Source: an uncultured Eubacterium sp. | Lineage (GTDB): Bacteria; Bacillota; Clostridia; Lachnospirales; Lachnospiraceae | Direction of reading: 5' to 3' | Assembly (NCBI GenBank): GCA_910584875.1 | Contig: CAJUDA010000034.1 | Span: 1-28,640 of the forward strand | Length of the DNA: 28,640 nt | Shown here: positions 6,706-15,389 of the stretch, one piece after another | Layout: every line of letters begins with the position of its first letter | Numbering within the stretch: the first letter of the stretch is position 1 | Translations under genes and position numbers: made by a program | The notes under the pieces: model-generated | What the model saw: only the letters and a program-made list of their open reading frames with translations | What the model was told of the DNA's origin: nothing | The model's database searches: none

Positions 6706-9700
6706 CTAAATGGAAACCTTGGTGACACCAAACATAACGCTCTCGCCGTTGATCTTCCACGTCGCTGTATGTCCTCTCATCTCACCGAGGAAAATCCGGT
6801 CAGCAAGAACCTCCGACTTGATCTGCTCCGCATTTCTCATGATAATATCATGGATCTTCTGGTTTGCATCCTGATAGAGGCGGATATGGTCTGTCACTTC
6901 AAAATCATTCTCCTTGCGCATGGTCTGGATCTTGCTGATGATCTCACGCACAAATCCTTCTTCGATCAGTTCCTTTGTCAGCATGGTATCCAGCACTACT
7001 GTGATTCCGTGATCGGCTTCGCTGACATACCCCTCTTTCTGTGCTGTCTCGATCAGAAGATCTTCTTTTGTGAGAACCTCGTCAATCCCGTCCACGTTTA
7101 CCGTAAGCTCTCCTGTTTCATTCAGCGACTCCATCGCCGCATTGCCGTCGATGCCGGCAAGCACTTCCTTCAGTGCATTGATCCTGCTGCCGAAACGGCG
7201 TCCCAGTGTACGGAGCTGCGGCTTAAAGCTGTAAGACGTAAAATCTTTGACATCATCTGTAAAGACAACTTCTTTAACATTCAGTTCTTCGGCAATGATC
7301 TCCTGATAGAACCCGGACAGTTCCGTCTCCGCCTTAACAAACATTTTACCGATGGGCTGCCGGTTTTTGATATTTGCCGTATTACGGCAGGCACGACCGA
7401 GAACGACGATCTCCAGCAGCTCTTCCATCGTGCTCTCCAGATCCTGGTCGATCCACTCCTCTCTGACTTCCGGAAAGTCACAAAGATGGATACTCTCCGG
7501 CGCCTGCGGATCCAGACCACACACGAGATTGCGGTAGATACTCTCTGTCATAAACGGGATCATCGGGGCTGCTGCCTTGCAGATCGTGACAAGCGCCGTA
7601 TGCAATGTCATATAGGCATTGATCTTGTCCTGCTCCATCCCTTTTGCCCAGTAGCGGTCACGGCATCGCCGCACATACCAGTTACTCATATCCTCGACAA
7701 ACCCCTGTAATGCTTTTGCCGTCTCCGGGATCCGGTAATTGTCCAGATCTTCGTCCACTTCTTTGACCGTGGAGTGCAGCCTTGACAGAAGCCATTTGTC
7801 CATCACGGACAATTTGTCGTATTCCAGTTTATATTTTGTGGCGTCAAAATTATCAATATTAGCATAGAGAACAAAAAATGCATACGTATTCCACAGGGTT
7901 CCCATGAATTTGCGCTGCCCCTCTGTCACCACCTTGTCATGAAAACGGTTTGGCAGCCAGGGAGCGCTGTTGATATAGAAGTACCAGCGGATCGCATCGG
8001 CGCCGTACTTCTCCAGTGCCTCCATCGGATCTACTGAATTTCCTTTGCTCTTGCTCATCTTCTGCCCATTCTCATCCTGCACAAGCCCCAGGACGATGAC
8101 ATTTTCATACGGCGCCCGGTTAAAGAGCAGCGTAGACTCTGCCAGCAGGGAATAGAACCAGCCGCGGGTCTGGTCCACCGCCTCGGAAATAAACTGCGCC
8201 GGGAACTGCTCCTCAAACAATTCTTTATTTTCAAACGGATAATGATGCTGCGCAAAAGGCATGGCGCCCGAATCAAACCAGCAGTCGATCACTTCCGGCA
8301 CACGATGCATCGGCTTGCCACAATGCGGACACGGAATCGTCACCTCATCGATATACGGGCGGTGCAGCTCCACCTTTCCGGCATCCGGGTCACCGCTCAG
8401 CTTCGCAAGCTCTTCACGGCTGCCCACAGACTCCATATGTCCGCACTCACATTCCCATATATTCAGGGGAGTTCCCCAGTAACGGTTGCGGGAAACGCCC
8501 CAGTCCTGGATATTTTCCAGCCAGTCGCCGAACCGTCCTTTCCCGATGGATTCCGGGATCCAGTTGATTGTTTTATTATTACGGATCAGATCTGCCTTCA
8601 CCTCAGTCATCTTGATGAACCAGGACTCTCTCGCATAATAGATCAGCGGCGTATCACAGCGCCAGCAGAACGGATAGTCATGCTCAAATTTCGGCGCCGA
8701 GAACAACAGACCCTTGGCATCCAGATCTTTCAGAATCAGGGGATCAGCATCCTTCACAAATGTACCGGCATAGTCCGTCTCTTCTGTCATCTCGCCTTTG
8801 CCGTTAACCAGCTGTACAAACGGCAGGTCATACCTGCGGCCCACCTGGGCATCATCCTCACCAAAGGCAGGTGCGATATGGACGATACCTGTACCATCCG
8901 TCATCGTAACATAAGTATCGCATACAATATAATGTGCTTTTTTATTTTGTTTCTTGCAGAGCTCTACCGCACAGTCAAACAAAGGCACGTACTCCCTGCC
9001 CTCCAGATCTGTACCTTTATACGTTTCCAGCACCTCATAGGCACTGCCCTCCTCTGTCAGTCCGCCCAGCACCGTATCCAGAAGTTCCTCTGCCAGATAG
9101 TACGTATACCCGTCTGCTGCCTTCACCTTGCAGTATGTCTCATCCGGGTTTACACAGAGCGCCACATTACTCGGCAGTGTCCATGGCGTCGTCGTCCAGG
9201 CAAGAAAATACGCCTCTTCTCCCACCACTTTGAAGCGGGCGACCGCAGAACGCTCTTTTACCGCCCTATAACCCTGCGCCACCTCATGGGAGGACAGCGG
9301 TGTCCCACACCGTGGGCAGTAAGGCACGATCTTAAATCCCTTATACAGGAGCTTCTTATCCCAGATCTGTTTGAGCGCCCACCACTCGGATTCGATATAA
9401 TCATCCTCATAGGTCACATAGGGATGATCCATATCCGCCCAGAATCCCACTACATCGGAGAACTCTTCCCACATACCTTTGTATTTCCATACAGATTCTT
9501 TACACTTGGAGATGAAAGGATCCAGACCATATTCTTCGATCTGCTCCTTCCCGTCCAGTCCAAGCATCTTTTCCACTTCCAGTTCCACCGGAAGTCCATG
9601 GGTATCCCAGCCCGCCTTGCGGGGCACCTGATACCCCTTCATCGTACGGTAACGGGGAATCATATCCTTGATCACGCGGGTCAGCACATGACCGATATGC

Positions 9701-9861
9701 GGTTTCCCATTTGCCGTAGGGGGACCGTCATAAAACATATACGTAGGGCTGCCTTCACGCAGCCTGATGCTTTTTCCGAAGATGTCATTTTCTTTCCAGA
9801 AATGTTCAATTTCCTTCTCGCGTTCAACAAAGTTCATGTCTGTTGATACTTTTTTGTACAT
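6706..9861 (-). CDS. ileS: Isoleucyl-tRNA synthetase
   Basis: A class I synthetase of about 1051 residues that charges tRNA-Ile and edits valine. The HIGH signature is at about residues 55-58 (KPHIGHVLTR) and the KMSKS loop reads GQKMSKSKGN near residue 600. Cysteine pairs YCPRCG, CWRCD and PCPHCGKP mark zinc-binding parts, and WFDSGAMPFAQ and DQTRGWFYSLL are typical blocks. The length fits the long (type 2) IleRS lineage. The second of two tandem ATGs (9861) has GGAGG 6 bases upstream; the first (9864) is too close but cannot be excluded. Expression is controlled by its own promoter (10177-10149) and an isoleucine T-box leader. glgP follows after 27 bp. Confidence 0.97.
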   Translation of the reverse strand: MYKKVSTDMNFVEREKEIEHFWKENDIFGKSIRLREGSPTYMFYDGPPTANGKPHIGHVLTRVIKDMIPRYRTMKGYQVPRKAGWDTHGLPVELEVEKMLGLDGKEQIEEYGLDPFISKCKESVWKYKGMWEEFSDVVGFWADMDHPYVTYEDDYIESEWWALKQIWDKKLLYKGFKIVPYCPRCGTPLSSHEVAQGYRAVKERSAVARFKVVGEEAYFLAWTTTPWTLPSNVALCVNPDETYCKVKAADGYTYYLAEELLDTVLGGLTEEGSAYEVLETYKGTDLEGREYVPLFDCAVELCKKQNKKAHYIVCDTYVTMTDGTGIVHIAPAFGEDDAQVGRRYDLPFVQLVNGKGEMTEETDYAGTFVKDADPLILKDLDAKGLLFSAPKFEHDYPFCWRCDTPLIYYARESWFIKMTEVKADLIRNNKTINWIPESIGKGRFGDWLENIQDWGVSRNRYWGTPLNIWECECGHMESVGSREELAKLSGDPDAGKVELHRPYIDEVTIPCPHCGKPMHRVPEVIDCWFDSGAMPFAQHHYPFENKELFEEQFPAQFISEAVDQTRGWFYSLLAESTLLFNRAPYENVIVLGLVQDENGQKMSKSKGNSVDPMEALEKYGADAIRWYFYINSAPWLPNRFHDKVVTEGQRKFMGTLWNTYAFFVLYANIDNFDATKYKLEYDKLSVMDKWLLSRLHSTVKEVDEDLDNYRIPETAKALQGFVEDMSNWYVRRCRDRYWAKGMEQDKINAYMTLHTALVTICKAAAPMIPFMTESIYRNLVCGLDPQAPESIHLCDFPEVREEWIDQDLESTMEELLEIVVLGRACRNTANIKNRQPIGKMFVKAETELSGFYQEIIAEELNVKEVVFTDDVKDFTSYSFKPQLRTLGRRFGSRINALKEVLAGIDGNAAMESLNETGELTVNVDGIDEVLTKEDLLIETAQKEGYVSEADHGITVVLDTMLTKELIEEGFVREIISKIQTMRKENDFEVTDHIRLYQDANQKIHDIIMRNAEQIKSEVLADRIFLGEMRGHTATWKINGESVMFGVTKVSI

Positions 9862-9885
9862 CATTCTCCTCCATTTCCAAAAGAA

Positions 9886-10142
9886 ACAAAAAAGACTCCC
9901 ATCTCAAACGAGGATGAGAGCCATATTGCTTCCATTTAAACCACCTGTCTGTATCCATGCTCTTCTTAACATGTATCCCTTCTAACGGGGGATCCCGGCG
10001 CAGCCTACTTATGATCTGTTCATGATTTTCAGCCTTGCAACTCTGGAGTGATCTTCACCAAAACTTACTGGTACCGGGTTTCCACTATCCCCTGCTCACT
10101 GTGACACTTCAGCCATGGATACTCTCTCCGTCTTCGTTTTTC
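9886..10142 (-). ncRNA. T-box riboswitch (isoleucine) leader of ileS
   Basis: The roughly 250-base leader between the ileS promoter and gene has T-box order: a long stem I region, a specifier candidate ATC (Ile) at 10052-10050 inside GGTGAAGATCACTCC, an AGTA motif near 10009-10006, an antiterminator T-box sequence with the tRNA-end-pairing GGTGG (about 9948-9940) followed by GGAAGC, and then an intrinsic terminator. Uncharged tRNA-Ile should pair with the specifier and the GGTGG bulge and allow read-through into ileS (and probably glgP). The T-box core GGTGGTTTAAATGGAAGC departs from the common GGTGGTACCGCGG. Confidence 0.88.
9887..9922 (-). terminator. Intrinsic terminator of the T-box leader
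   Basis: A 10-bp stem (9922-9913 with 9903-9894, two G-T pairs) and a 9-base loop are followed on the minus strand by TTTTTTG. It lies between the T-box sequence and the ileS ribosome site, as required for T-box attenuation. Confidence 0.88.
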
Positions 10143-10148
10143 TTATCT

Positions 10149-10177
10149 ATCATAGACAAAAACGGGCGGCTTGTCAA
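10149..10177 (-). promoter_or_regulatory. Sigma-A promoter of ileS
   Basis: TTGACA (10177-10172), a 17-bp spacer and TATGAT (10154-10149) precede the T-box leader and start about 28 bp after the stop of the lipoprotein gene upstream. Confidence 0.85.
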
Positions 10178-10205
10178 GGGAAAACCTCTTCCTATTGCAA
10201 ATTTT

Positions 10206-11249
10206 TTACTGAAAGCGGATCAGTTCTGCCATGGCTGACCACTTCTCCTGCCTGTACCATTTGCGGTTTCCGATCGTGCCAGACTTTTCTTTGCTTTTCC
10301 CAAGATTTTCGACAAAGTCTGCCGACCTCTCCTGATCCCCTGTCATCCAGGTGATCAGTCCCGTCAGATCCTCCTTTTCTGCCTCTGTAAACAGTTCCCC
10401 AACTTTCCCCCGGAATCCCTCATCAATCGTGATATTCATCTGGAGCGGCTTACCATCCTTAAAAATAACCTCTGCCCGTTTTGTATATTGATTGACCGGT
10501 GACCATCTGCTTCCGGTAAAGCTGACCAGCTCCAGATCCCCTCCGCAAAAAACAGCAGACAGGCAGAAGGCATTTTTCATATGACCATCCAGGAGATCCC
10601 TGTACTTCTCAGGATAGACAAGGCTGTACACAGGCACTTCGACTGTGATATCATACTTTCCACTGCTGCCATAATCCTCGTCTTCCCCATCGGATGCGTA
10701 GTTCATCGTAAAATTCATTCCCTGGGAAACCTGCTCGGAATACCCGTCTTCCTCATTTTTTGCCGGAACTGCCAGACCGGTAAAACCAATCCCAGTCATC
10801 CCATTCAGAAATTCTTTTATTTTATCTGCTGCCACACAGAATGAGGCGGTAATACCAGAAGAGGAACCCATAAAAATACAGGTTTTGTCTTCGGCAAACG
10901 TACGCCAGTTTTTTAAATCCTTCACTCCCGTCTCGTCTTCATCCATGTCTTCTTCCCCGTCGCCATCCCCGACACCAATCAGTCCCTCTGCCATCGCTTT
11001 TTCCAGAAATGCTCCCAGCTTCTCCATACGCTCTGCCGTTTTCTGTGATACAGCAACCGTTGTACCTTCCGCATGTTCCTCTGCCTCGGTAACAGCCCCG
11101 ACAAATGCGTCTCTCTGCCATTCACCATATACTGCCATCCCTGCCGACGGAGATACCCGCTCCAGTTCATCCGCCACTGCATCCGGCATACCGCATCCGG
11201 TAAAAAGGACTGCCATGCAGATTCCTGCCATTACTATTTTCTTTCTCAT
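10206..11249 (-). CDS. Predicted lipoprotein, function unknown
   Basis: A 347-residue secreted lipoprotein. The signal peptide MRKKIVMAGICMAVLFTGC ends in a lipobox (LFTGC) with C19 as the lipidated residue. The rest is hydrophilic and acidic: a DGDGEEDMDEDE tract near residue 95 and a beta-rich C-terminal half with no motif I recognise. The ATG has AGGAGG that overlaps the stop of the permease gene 9 bp upstream, so it is the last gene of the GntR-ATPase-permease unit. In such units an extracytoplasmic lipoprotein could sense or bind a substrate, but this is inferred only from position. No clear terminator follows before the ileS promoter. Confidence 0.8.
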   Translation of the reverse strand: MRKKIVMAGICMAVLFTGCGMPDAVADELERVSPSAGMAVYGEWQRDAFVGAVTEAEEHAEGTTVAVSQKTAERMEKLGAFLEKAMAEGLIGVGDGDGEEDMDEDETGVKDLKNWRTFAEDKTCIFMGSSSGITASFCVAADKIKEFLNGMTGIGFTGLAVPAKNEEDGYSEQVSQGMNFTMNYASDGEDEDYGSSGKYDITVEVPVYSLVYPEKYRDLLDGHMKNAFCLSAVFCGGDLELVSFTGSRWSPVNQYTKRAEVIFKDGKPLQMNITIDEGFRGKVGELFTEAEKEDLTGLITWMTGDQERSADFVENLGKSKEKSGTIGNRKWYRQEKWSAMAELIRFQ

Positions 11250-11258
11250 AGTTCCCTC

Positions 11259-12362
11259 CTATCGTATCGACAAATGCAACAGTTTCCATGATAAAAATCC
11301 GAAAAATGCAGTTGCAAACAGCCAGCTAACAACAAATGTAACCATATTACCCCTGATCGCAAACATCAGCATCGGGAAGAACACAGCGGCGGCGCCGCCA
11401 AAACAGAGCCCGATCCCGGCGCTCAGGAAGATCCTCGCTCCCTTATAGGATACCAGAACATAATTCTTCGTCATATCATGTCCCTTTGACAGTTTCCATG
11501 TGATAAAGGAACAAAGCAGGATCACCACCAGAAGCAAAAGCACTGCCAGCCCTGTCTCCGGGTAGGAGATATGACAATAATTGTGGTACATTCCGTTGTA
11601 CTCCCATAAATTCTGCTGACCGTTAAAATATGCCAGGGAATCTCCCAAAAAGATCCCTGCCAGAGGTCTCAGTATCCTGTTTTCAAGCAGCGAGGATCCG
11701 CCACTGAGACAAACCTCAAACTCATAAGCAACAAAAAGCAGCTCCAACGGCGCCATCATAATGCCCAGTGTGATCACAGAGGCAGCCGCGCTTTTGTTTA
11801 CGACCAGATGGATCAGTAAAAACAGTGCATATACGGCAAGCATCTCCAGTCCAAATAATCCCAGGGTGCGCAGCGTATGCCAGATCGTCTCATTGGCAAG
11901 CATTTGCTTGTAAAAAGGAAATAACAGGGACTGTTTATGATACTGGGTAATGACATTCTGGCGGACGATCAGCGTCCCCGCCGACAACAGAATCCAGCTG
12001 ACTGCGATGACCACATATCCGATCAGCGACTTGGTGAGGAAACGCTCTCTGGCGGTAAACGGCAGGGAACTCATATACTCCTCTGTCTTTTTGTTGTGGA
12101 AATCCTGAAACTGTACCGTGACGATAACAGCAAACAAAAGCCATATATAGATATGATAATCATGCAGCAGATTTAATAACTCATTGCTGAAACAGCTGCC
12201 AAAGTTCCCGCTTCCTGAGTCATGCCAGAGCAGCACCTCTCCGCCGTTGCTGACCCTGCCATACAGATGCATCACAAAAAGCAGGGAACCAAGTACTGCG
12301 ATCAGTAAAACCCATTTCATCTTTCTCATCTCGTATGATAGTAAGGCCCGTCTTCTATTCAT
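11259..12362 (-). CDS. ABC transporter permease (ABC-2 type), YtrC/YtrD-like context
   Basis: A 367-residue membrane protein with a short cytoplasmic N-terminus (MNRRRALLSYEMRKMKW), then a first helix (about 17-33), an extracytoplasmic segment, and at least five further hydrophobic helices to the C-terminus. FHNKKTEEYMSSLPFTARERFLTKSLIGY, seen between the second and third helices, is typical of ABC-2 permeases, where the coupling helix meets the ATPase. It overlaps the ATPase gene by 8 bp and is followed by a lipoprotein gene after 9 bp. The GntR-ATPase-permease order matches YtrA-type operons induced by cell-wall-active agents; the substrate is unknown. Confidence 0.85.
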   Translation of the reverse strand: MNRRRALLSYEMRKMKWVLLIAVLGSLLFVMHLYGRVSNGGEVLLWHDSGSGNFGSCFSNELLNLLHDYHIYIWLLFAVIVTVQFQDFHNKKTEEYMSSLPFTARERFLTKSLIGYVVIAVSWILLSAGTLIVRQNVITQYHKQSLLFPFYKQMLANETIWHTLRTLGLFGLEMLAVYALFLLIHLVVNKSAAASVITLGIMMAPLELLFVAYEFEVCLSGGSSLLENRILRPLAGIFLGDSLAYFNGQQNLWEYNGMYHNYCHISYPETGLAVLLLLVVILLCSFITWKLSKGHDMTKNYVLVSYKGARIFLSAGIGLCFGGAAAVFFPMLMFAIRGNMVTFVVSWLFATAFFGFLSWKLLHLSIR

Positions 12363-13254
12363 CCCTCTGCCCTCCCTTCAGATTCCTGTTCATATATACA
12401 AAACTTTCTTCCAGTCCCACTGGCATCTGTTCGACAACGACAGCTCCCTTCGCTTTCATTGTCTCCTCAAATTTCTCTGAGGCTCCCGGCAATACCACAG
12501 TATATACGCTTCCTACATTGGACAGATCCAGCACATCTTCTCTCTGATACAGCTCCGGCGGCGCTCCCTCTGGAAATACCACCTGATATTTGGCGATCTG
12601 TCCTGTGACCTCATCAATCTCATTGTCGATCTGAACCCTGCCCTGGGTGATCATCGTGACAGAATCACAGACCCGCTCCAGTTCACTCAGGTGATGGGAT
12701 GAGATCAATACGGTCATATCACGGTTTTCCACGGCGCTGACCAGCAGATCCAGCAGATCCTTTTTTGCCATGGCGTCCAGTCCGGACGTCGGCTCATCCA
12801 GGATCAGCACCCTTGGGTTGCGCGCCATATTCAGCATAAAGGATACCCTCATCTGCTGTCCCTTGGATAACTGTCCGATCCTTTTATAGGGATTGACATT
12901 AAAAATACGGTTGAGCGCCTCAAAATCATCCAGCAAAAATTCAGGAAATATGCGGTTATAAAATGTTACCAGCTCCCGGATCCGGTAGTTTGTAAACATC
13001 TGGTTACTGTCCGCTACATATCCGATCTTTCCTTTCGTCACCGGATTGTCATACACCGGTTCGCCGTCGATCAGGACCTCCCCCCTGTCCGGCTGGTAGA
13101 TCCCGGTAAGGCATTTGATGATCGTAGTCTTGCCAGAGCCATTGTGCCCGATCAGACCATGGATCGTCCCCTTTTCTACCTGAAGGCTGACACCCTTTAT
13201 CACATATCCCTCTTTCTGCTGATAGCCTTTATAAAGGTCCTTTACATCAATCAT
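12355..13254 (-). CDS. ABC transporter ATP-binding protein, YtrB-like
   Basis: A 299-residue ATPase. Walker A GHNGSGKTT is at about residues 36-44, the signature LSKGQQMR near 128 and Walker B VLILDEPTSGLD near 150, followed by the H-loop SSHHLSELE. The last 80 residues form the extra C-terminal domain seen in single-domain exporter ATPases. The start overlaps the GntR gene end by 8 bp and the 3' end overlaps the permease by 8 bp, so all are one transcript. It should power the adjacent ABC-2 permease. Regulation by the upstream GntR protein is very likely from the gene order. Confidence 0.93.
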   Translation of the reverse strand: MIDVKDLYKGYQQKEGYVIKGVSLQVEKGTIHGLIGHNGSGKTTIIKCLTGIYQPDRGEVLIDGEPVYDNPVTKGKIGYVADSNQMFTNYRIRELVTFYNRIFPEFLLDDFEALNRIFNVNPYKRIGQLSKGQQMRVSFMLNMARNPRVLILDEPTSGLDAMAKKDLLDLLVSAVENRDMTVLISSHHLSELERVCDSVTMITQGRVQIDNEIDEVTGQIAKYQVVFPEGAPPELYQREDVLDLSNVGSVYTVVLPGASEKFEETMKAKGAVVVEQMPVGLEESFVYMNRNLKGGQRDE

Positions 13255-13639
13255 CCGTGCCGCCCCCTTTCAGTTCCTCCATAATCTCTTCTACCAGCTG
13301 GATGATCTCTTTTTTGTCCATCCCCTGATAAATCAACTCCATGCACTGTTCTTTTAATTCTTCTTTCACTTTTCCGATCACTCCCTCGTTTCTGATATTT
13401 TCTTTCATTTCGGCAACAAAGGTGCCTCTCCCCCGCACCGTTTCAATGAGGCTCTGCTGTTCCAGTTCACGGTATGCCTTTGCCACGGTACCTGGCGTCA
13501 CATTGAGCTCCAGCGCCAGCTTGCGCACCGATGGAACAGAATCTCCTTTTTTGAGATATCCCTGCAGCATCATATACTTATACTGGGAAATGATCTGCTC
13601 GTATATCGGCTGTGAACTGCGGAAATCTAACTGAATCAA
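13247..13639 (-). CDS. GntR-family transcriptional regulator, YtrA subfamily
   Basis: A 130-residue regulator: a winged helix-turn-helix (about residues 8-75, with PIYEQIISQYKYMM, SVPSVRKLALELNVTPGTVAKAYRELE and GRGTFVAE) and a short C-terminal helical tail, the compact form typical of YtrA regulators. The TTG at 13639 (LIQLDF...) is chosen. An ATG-initiated extension to 13729 would begin inside the promoter (-35 at 13729-13724), so it cannot be in the transcript. It heads an operon with ABC ATPase, permease and lipoprotein genes and probably represses it. The inverted repeat TGTATCA...TGATACA at 13668-13697, around the predicted transcript start, is a candidate operator. Confidence 0.88.
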   Translation of the reverse strand: MIQLDFRSSQPIYEQIISQYKYMMLQGYLKKGDSVPSVRKLALELNVTPGTVAKAYRELEQQSLIETVRGRGTFVAEMKENIRNEGVIGKVKEELKEQCMELIYQGMDKKEIIQLVEEIMEELKGGGTDD

Positions 13640-13667
13640 CCTATCACCACGCTTTCTGTGTATTATC

Positions 13668-13697
13668 TGTATCACTTTATGTGGTACACTTGATACA
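13668..13697. promoter_or_regulatory. Candidate operator of the GntR regulator
   Basis: The inverted repeat TGTATCA (13668-13674) and TGATACA (13691-13697), 23 bp between centres, covers the predicted transcript start (near 13694) just downstream of the -10. This is a typical position for repression. Assignment to this regulator is inferred. Confidence 0.45.
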
Positions 13698-13700
13698 CTC

Positions 13701-13729
13701 ATCATACAACGGTTTCCAGAGAATGTCAA
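13701..13729 (-). promoter_or_regulatory. Sigma-A promoter of the GntR-ABC unit
   Basis: TTGACA (13729-13724), 17 bp, TATGAT (13706-13701) on the minus strand. Confidence 0.85.
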
Positions 13730-13735
13730 GAGGTA

Positions 13736-13764
13736 TTGACAATAATTTTCGTTTCATGTAGGAT
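13736..13764 (+). promoter_or_regulatory. Sigma-A promoter of the small multidrug export-family gene
   Basis: TTGACA (13736-13741), 17 bp, TAGGAT (13759-13764). Its -35 is 6 bp from that of the opposite promoter, so polymerase binding at the two should interfere. Confidence 0.75.
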
Positions 13765-13811
13765 TAGAATGTTGTTTATCATTTAAGAAGAAAAGAATCA
13801 GGAGAATTTCA

Positions 13812-14288
13812 ATGTTAGTTAAATACCTTATCGTACTTGTTGTATCCATGGTCCCGATCATAGAACTCCGCGGCGCGATCCCTTATGCCGTCGGTATGGG
13901 CCTGCCGCTGCTGCCGTCTTACATCGTCGCCGTGATCGGCAATATGATCCCGGTTCCGTTTATCTATCTCTTTGCCAGAAAGATCCTGGTCTGGGGCGCC
14001 GACAAGAAATATATCGGAAAATTTTTCACATGGTGTCTGGACAAAGGAGAACGCGGCGGGCAAAAACTGCAGCAAAAAGCAGGACGCGGATTATTCCTTG
14101 CCCTGCTGCTCTTCGTCGGGATCCCTCTGCCGGGGACAGGCGCCTGGACGGGCACACTTGCCGCCAGTTTTCTTGATATGGATTTTAAACCCACAGTATT
14201 TGCCGCCATGGGTGGCGTCCTGCTCGCCGGCGTCATTATGGGCGCAGCCAGTGCCGGATTATTCAGCGCACTCGCCGCTTTATTCTGA
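13812..14288 (+). CDS. Small multidrug export family protein (COG2426)
   Basis: A 158-residue membrane protein of the Sm_multidrug_ex family. ELRGAIPYAVGMG near residue 18 and FVGIPLPGTGAWTGTLAASFL near residue 101 are the two conserved re-entrant-like blocks of this family, which shares features with DedA/SNARE-associated proteins. Hydrophobic segments are at about 3-20, 35-55, 94-120 and 130-157. The ATG has AGGAG 7 bases upstream and a good promoter 48 bp further up. Despite the family name, transport of drugs is weakly supported for most members. It stands alone on the plus strand, convergent with the phosphodiesterase gene at 14302. Confidence 0.85.
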   Translation: MLVKYLIVLVVSMVPIIELRGAIPYAVGMGLPLLPSYIVAVIGNMIPVPFIYLFARKILVWGADKKYIGKFFTWCLDKGERGGQKLQQKAGRGLFLALLLFVGIPLPGTGAWTGTLAASFLDMDFKPTVFAAMGGVLLAGVIMGAASAGLFSALAALF

Positions 14289-14301
14289 TCAGGTCAGAAA
14301 A

Positions 14302-14790
14302 TTATTTTTTAAATTCACACATGGCAAACTCTGCCTCCCCGTCTTCACGGATCGTCAGCACCGTGTAGGTGGGGATTTTTCTCTCCTGTCTTGGCCGGGA
14401 GATACTCCCGGGATTCAAAAGCACGGGTCTGCCCTCCCGGTCCAGAAAGGGAACATGAGTGTGTCCAAACATAGCAATATCTACATTCTGCTCCAGCGCC
14501 CAGTAGCGGAATGCATCAATCCCTCCATAATTCAGATAGCGGTGCCCATGGCAGAGACCAATCTTTTTCCCGCCAAATTCCGTGACGATCTGCACAGGCA
14601 GATCCGGACCGTAATCACAATTTCCCCGCACAATATAGACAGGATAGGGAGTCGCACGACGCAGACGGTCTGCATCTCCCCCGATATCACCCATATGGAA
14701 AACCGCCTCTGTATCCGGATGCCGCTTTAATACAGCCAGAAGATTTTCCAGCATGCCATGGGAATCACTGAAAACCAATGCTTTTTTCAT
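14302..14790 (-). CDS. Metallophosphoesterase, YfcE/MJ0936 family
   Basis: A 162-residue calcineurin-like phosphodiesterase. Metal-binding motifs are in order: DSH at 9-11, GDIGGD near 34, GNCD near 53, GHRY in LCHGHRYLNYGG and GHTH near 104. The size and order fit the YfcE/MJ0936 class, which hydrolyses phosphodiesters in vitro; the natural substrate is unknown. The ATG at 14790 overlaps the rdgB stop (ATGA), so an in-frame extension to 14892 is rejected. It is the last gene of the methyltransferase-rdgB-phosphoesterase unit, a common Clostridia arrangement. Confidence 0.93.
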   Translation of the reverse strand: MKKALVFSDSHGMLENLLAVLKRHPDTEAVFHMGDIGGDADRLRRATPYPVYIVRGNCDYGPDLPVQIVTEFGGKKIGLCHGHRYLNYGGIDAFRYWALEQNVDIAMFGHTHVPFLDREGRPVLLNPGSISRPRQERKIPTYTVLTIREDGEAEFAMCEFKK

Positions 14791-15389
14791 ACACTCCCCC
14801 TTTTCTTCAGGATCTCCACCATTTTCCGCACCGCAATTCCCCGGTGACTGATGGCGTTTTTCTCCTCCGGGGGAAGCTCCCCGGTCGTACATCCCCGTTC
14901 CGGCAGATAAAAGACCGGATCATAGCCAAAGCCGTTCTCCCCCTTTGGCTCATGGGCGATCTTCCCTTCGATCACCCCGGTGGCAGTATCCACGGTCCCA
15001 TCCGGGTAAGCACAGGCGATGACACAGACAAACCTGGCATCCCGCTTATCCTCCGGCACTCCCTCACACCGCCGCAGCAGTTCTGCATTTTTCACGGAAT
15101 ACGGAGTATCTTCTCCCATATACCGTGCGGAATAGATCCCCGGTTCGCCGCCCAGACAGTCCACTTCAAATCCCGAATCATCGGCAAGTACCATCTCTCC
15201 TGTCGCTTCCATGACGGCCTTTGCCTTTATGACGGCATTTTCCTCAAATGTCTTACCATCCTCTACGATCTCTACCTCCACATCCAGGTCTTTCATAGAG
15301 AGAATCTCATAGGATTCTCCCAGCATCTGCCTGAATTCATTTACCTTGCCCTGATTGCCCGTGGCAAACACAAGCCGTATTTTATTCAT
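14787..15389 (-). CDS. rdgB: XTP/dITP diphosphatase (RdgB/HAM1 family)
   Basis: A 200-residue house-cleaning enzyme that hydrolyses ITP, dITP and XTP to monophosphates, keeping these bases out of nucleic acids. Family blocks are present: FATGNQGKVNEF at 8-19, TFEENAVIKAKAV near 47, LADDSGFEVDCLGGEPGIYS near 68, GFGYDPVF near 152 and SHRG near 181. The start overlaps the end of the methyltransferase gene by 8 bp and the stop overlaps the phosphoesterase start, so the three are translationally coupled. Confidence 0.96.
   Translation of the reverse strand: MNKIRLVFATGNQGKVNEFRQMLGESYEILSMKDLDVEVEIVEDGKTFEENAVIKAKAVMEATGEMVLADDSGFEVDCLGGEPGIYSARYMGEDTPYSVKNAELLRRCEGVPEDKRDARFVCVIACAYPDGTVDTATGVIEGKIAHEPKGENGFGYDPVFYLPERGCTTGELPPEEKNAISHRGIAVRKMVEILKKRGSV

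Noticed and set aside
8242..9846. 534-codon plus-strand open frame opposite ileS
   Set aside because: Antisense to an intact isoleucyl-tRNA synthetase; the translation is low in meaning (His/Arg/Leu-rich) and has no recognisable domain.
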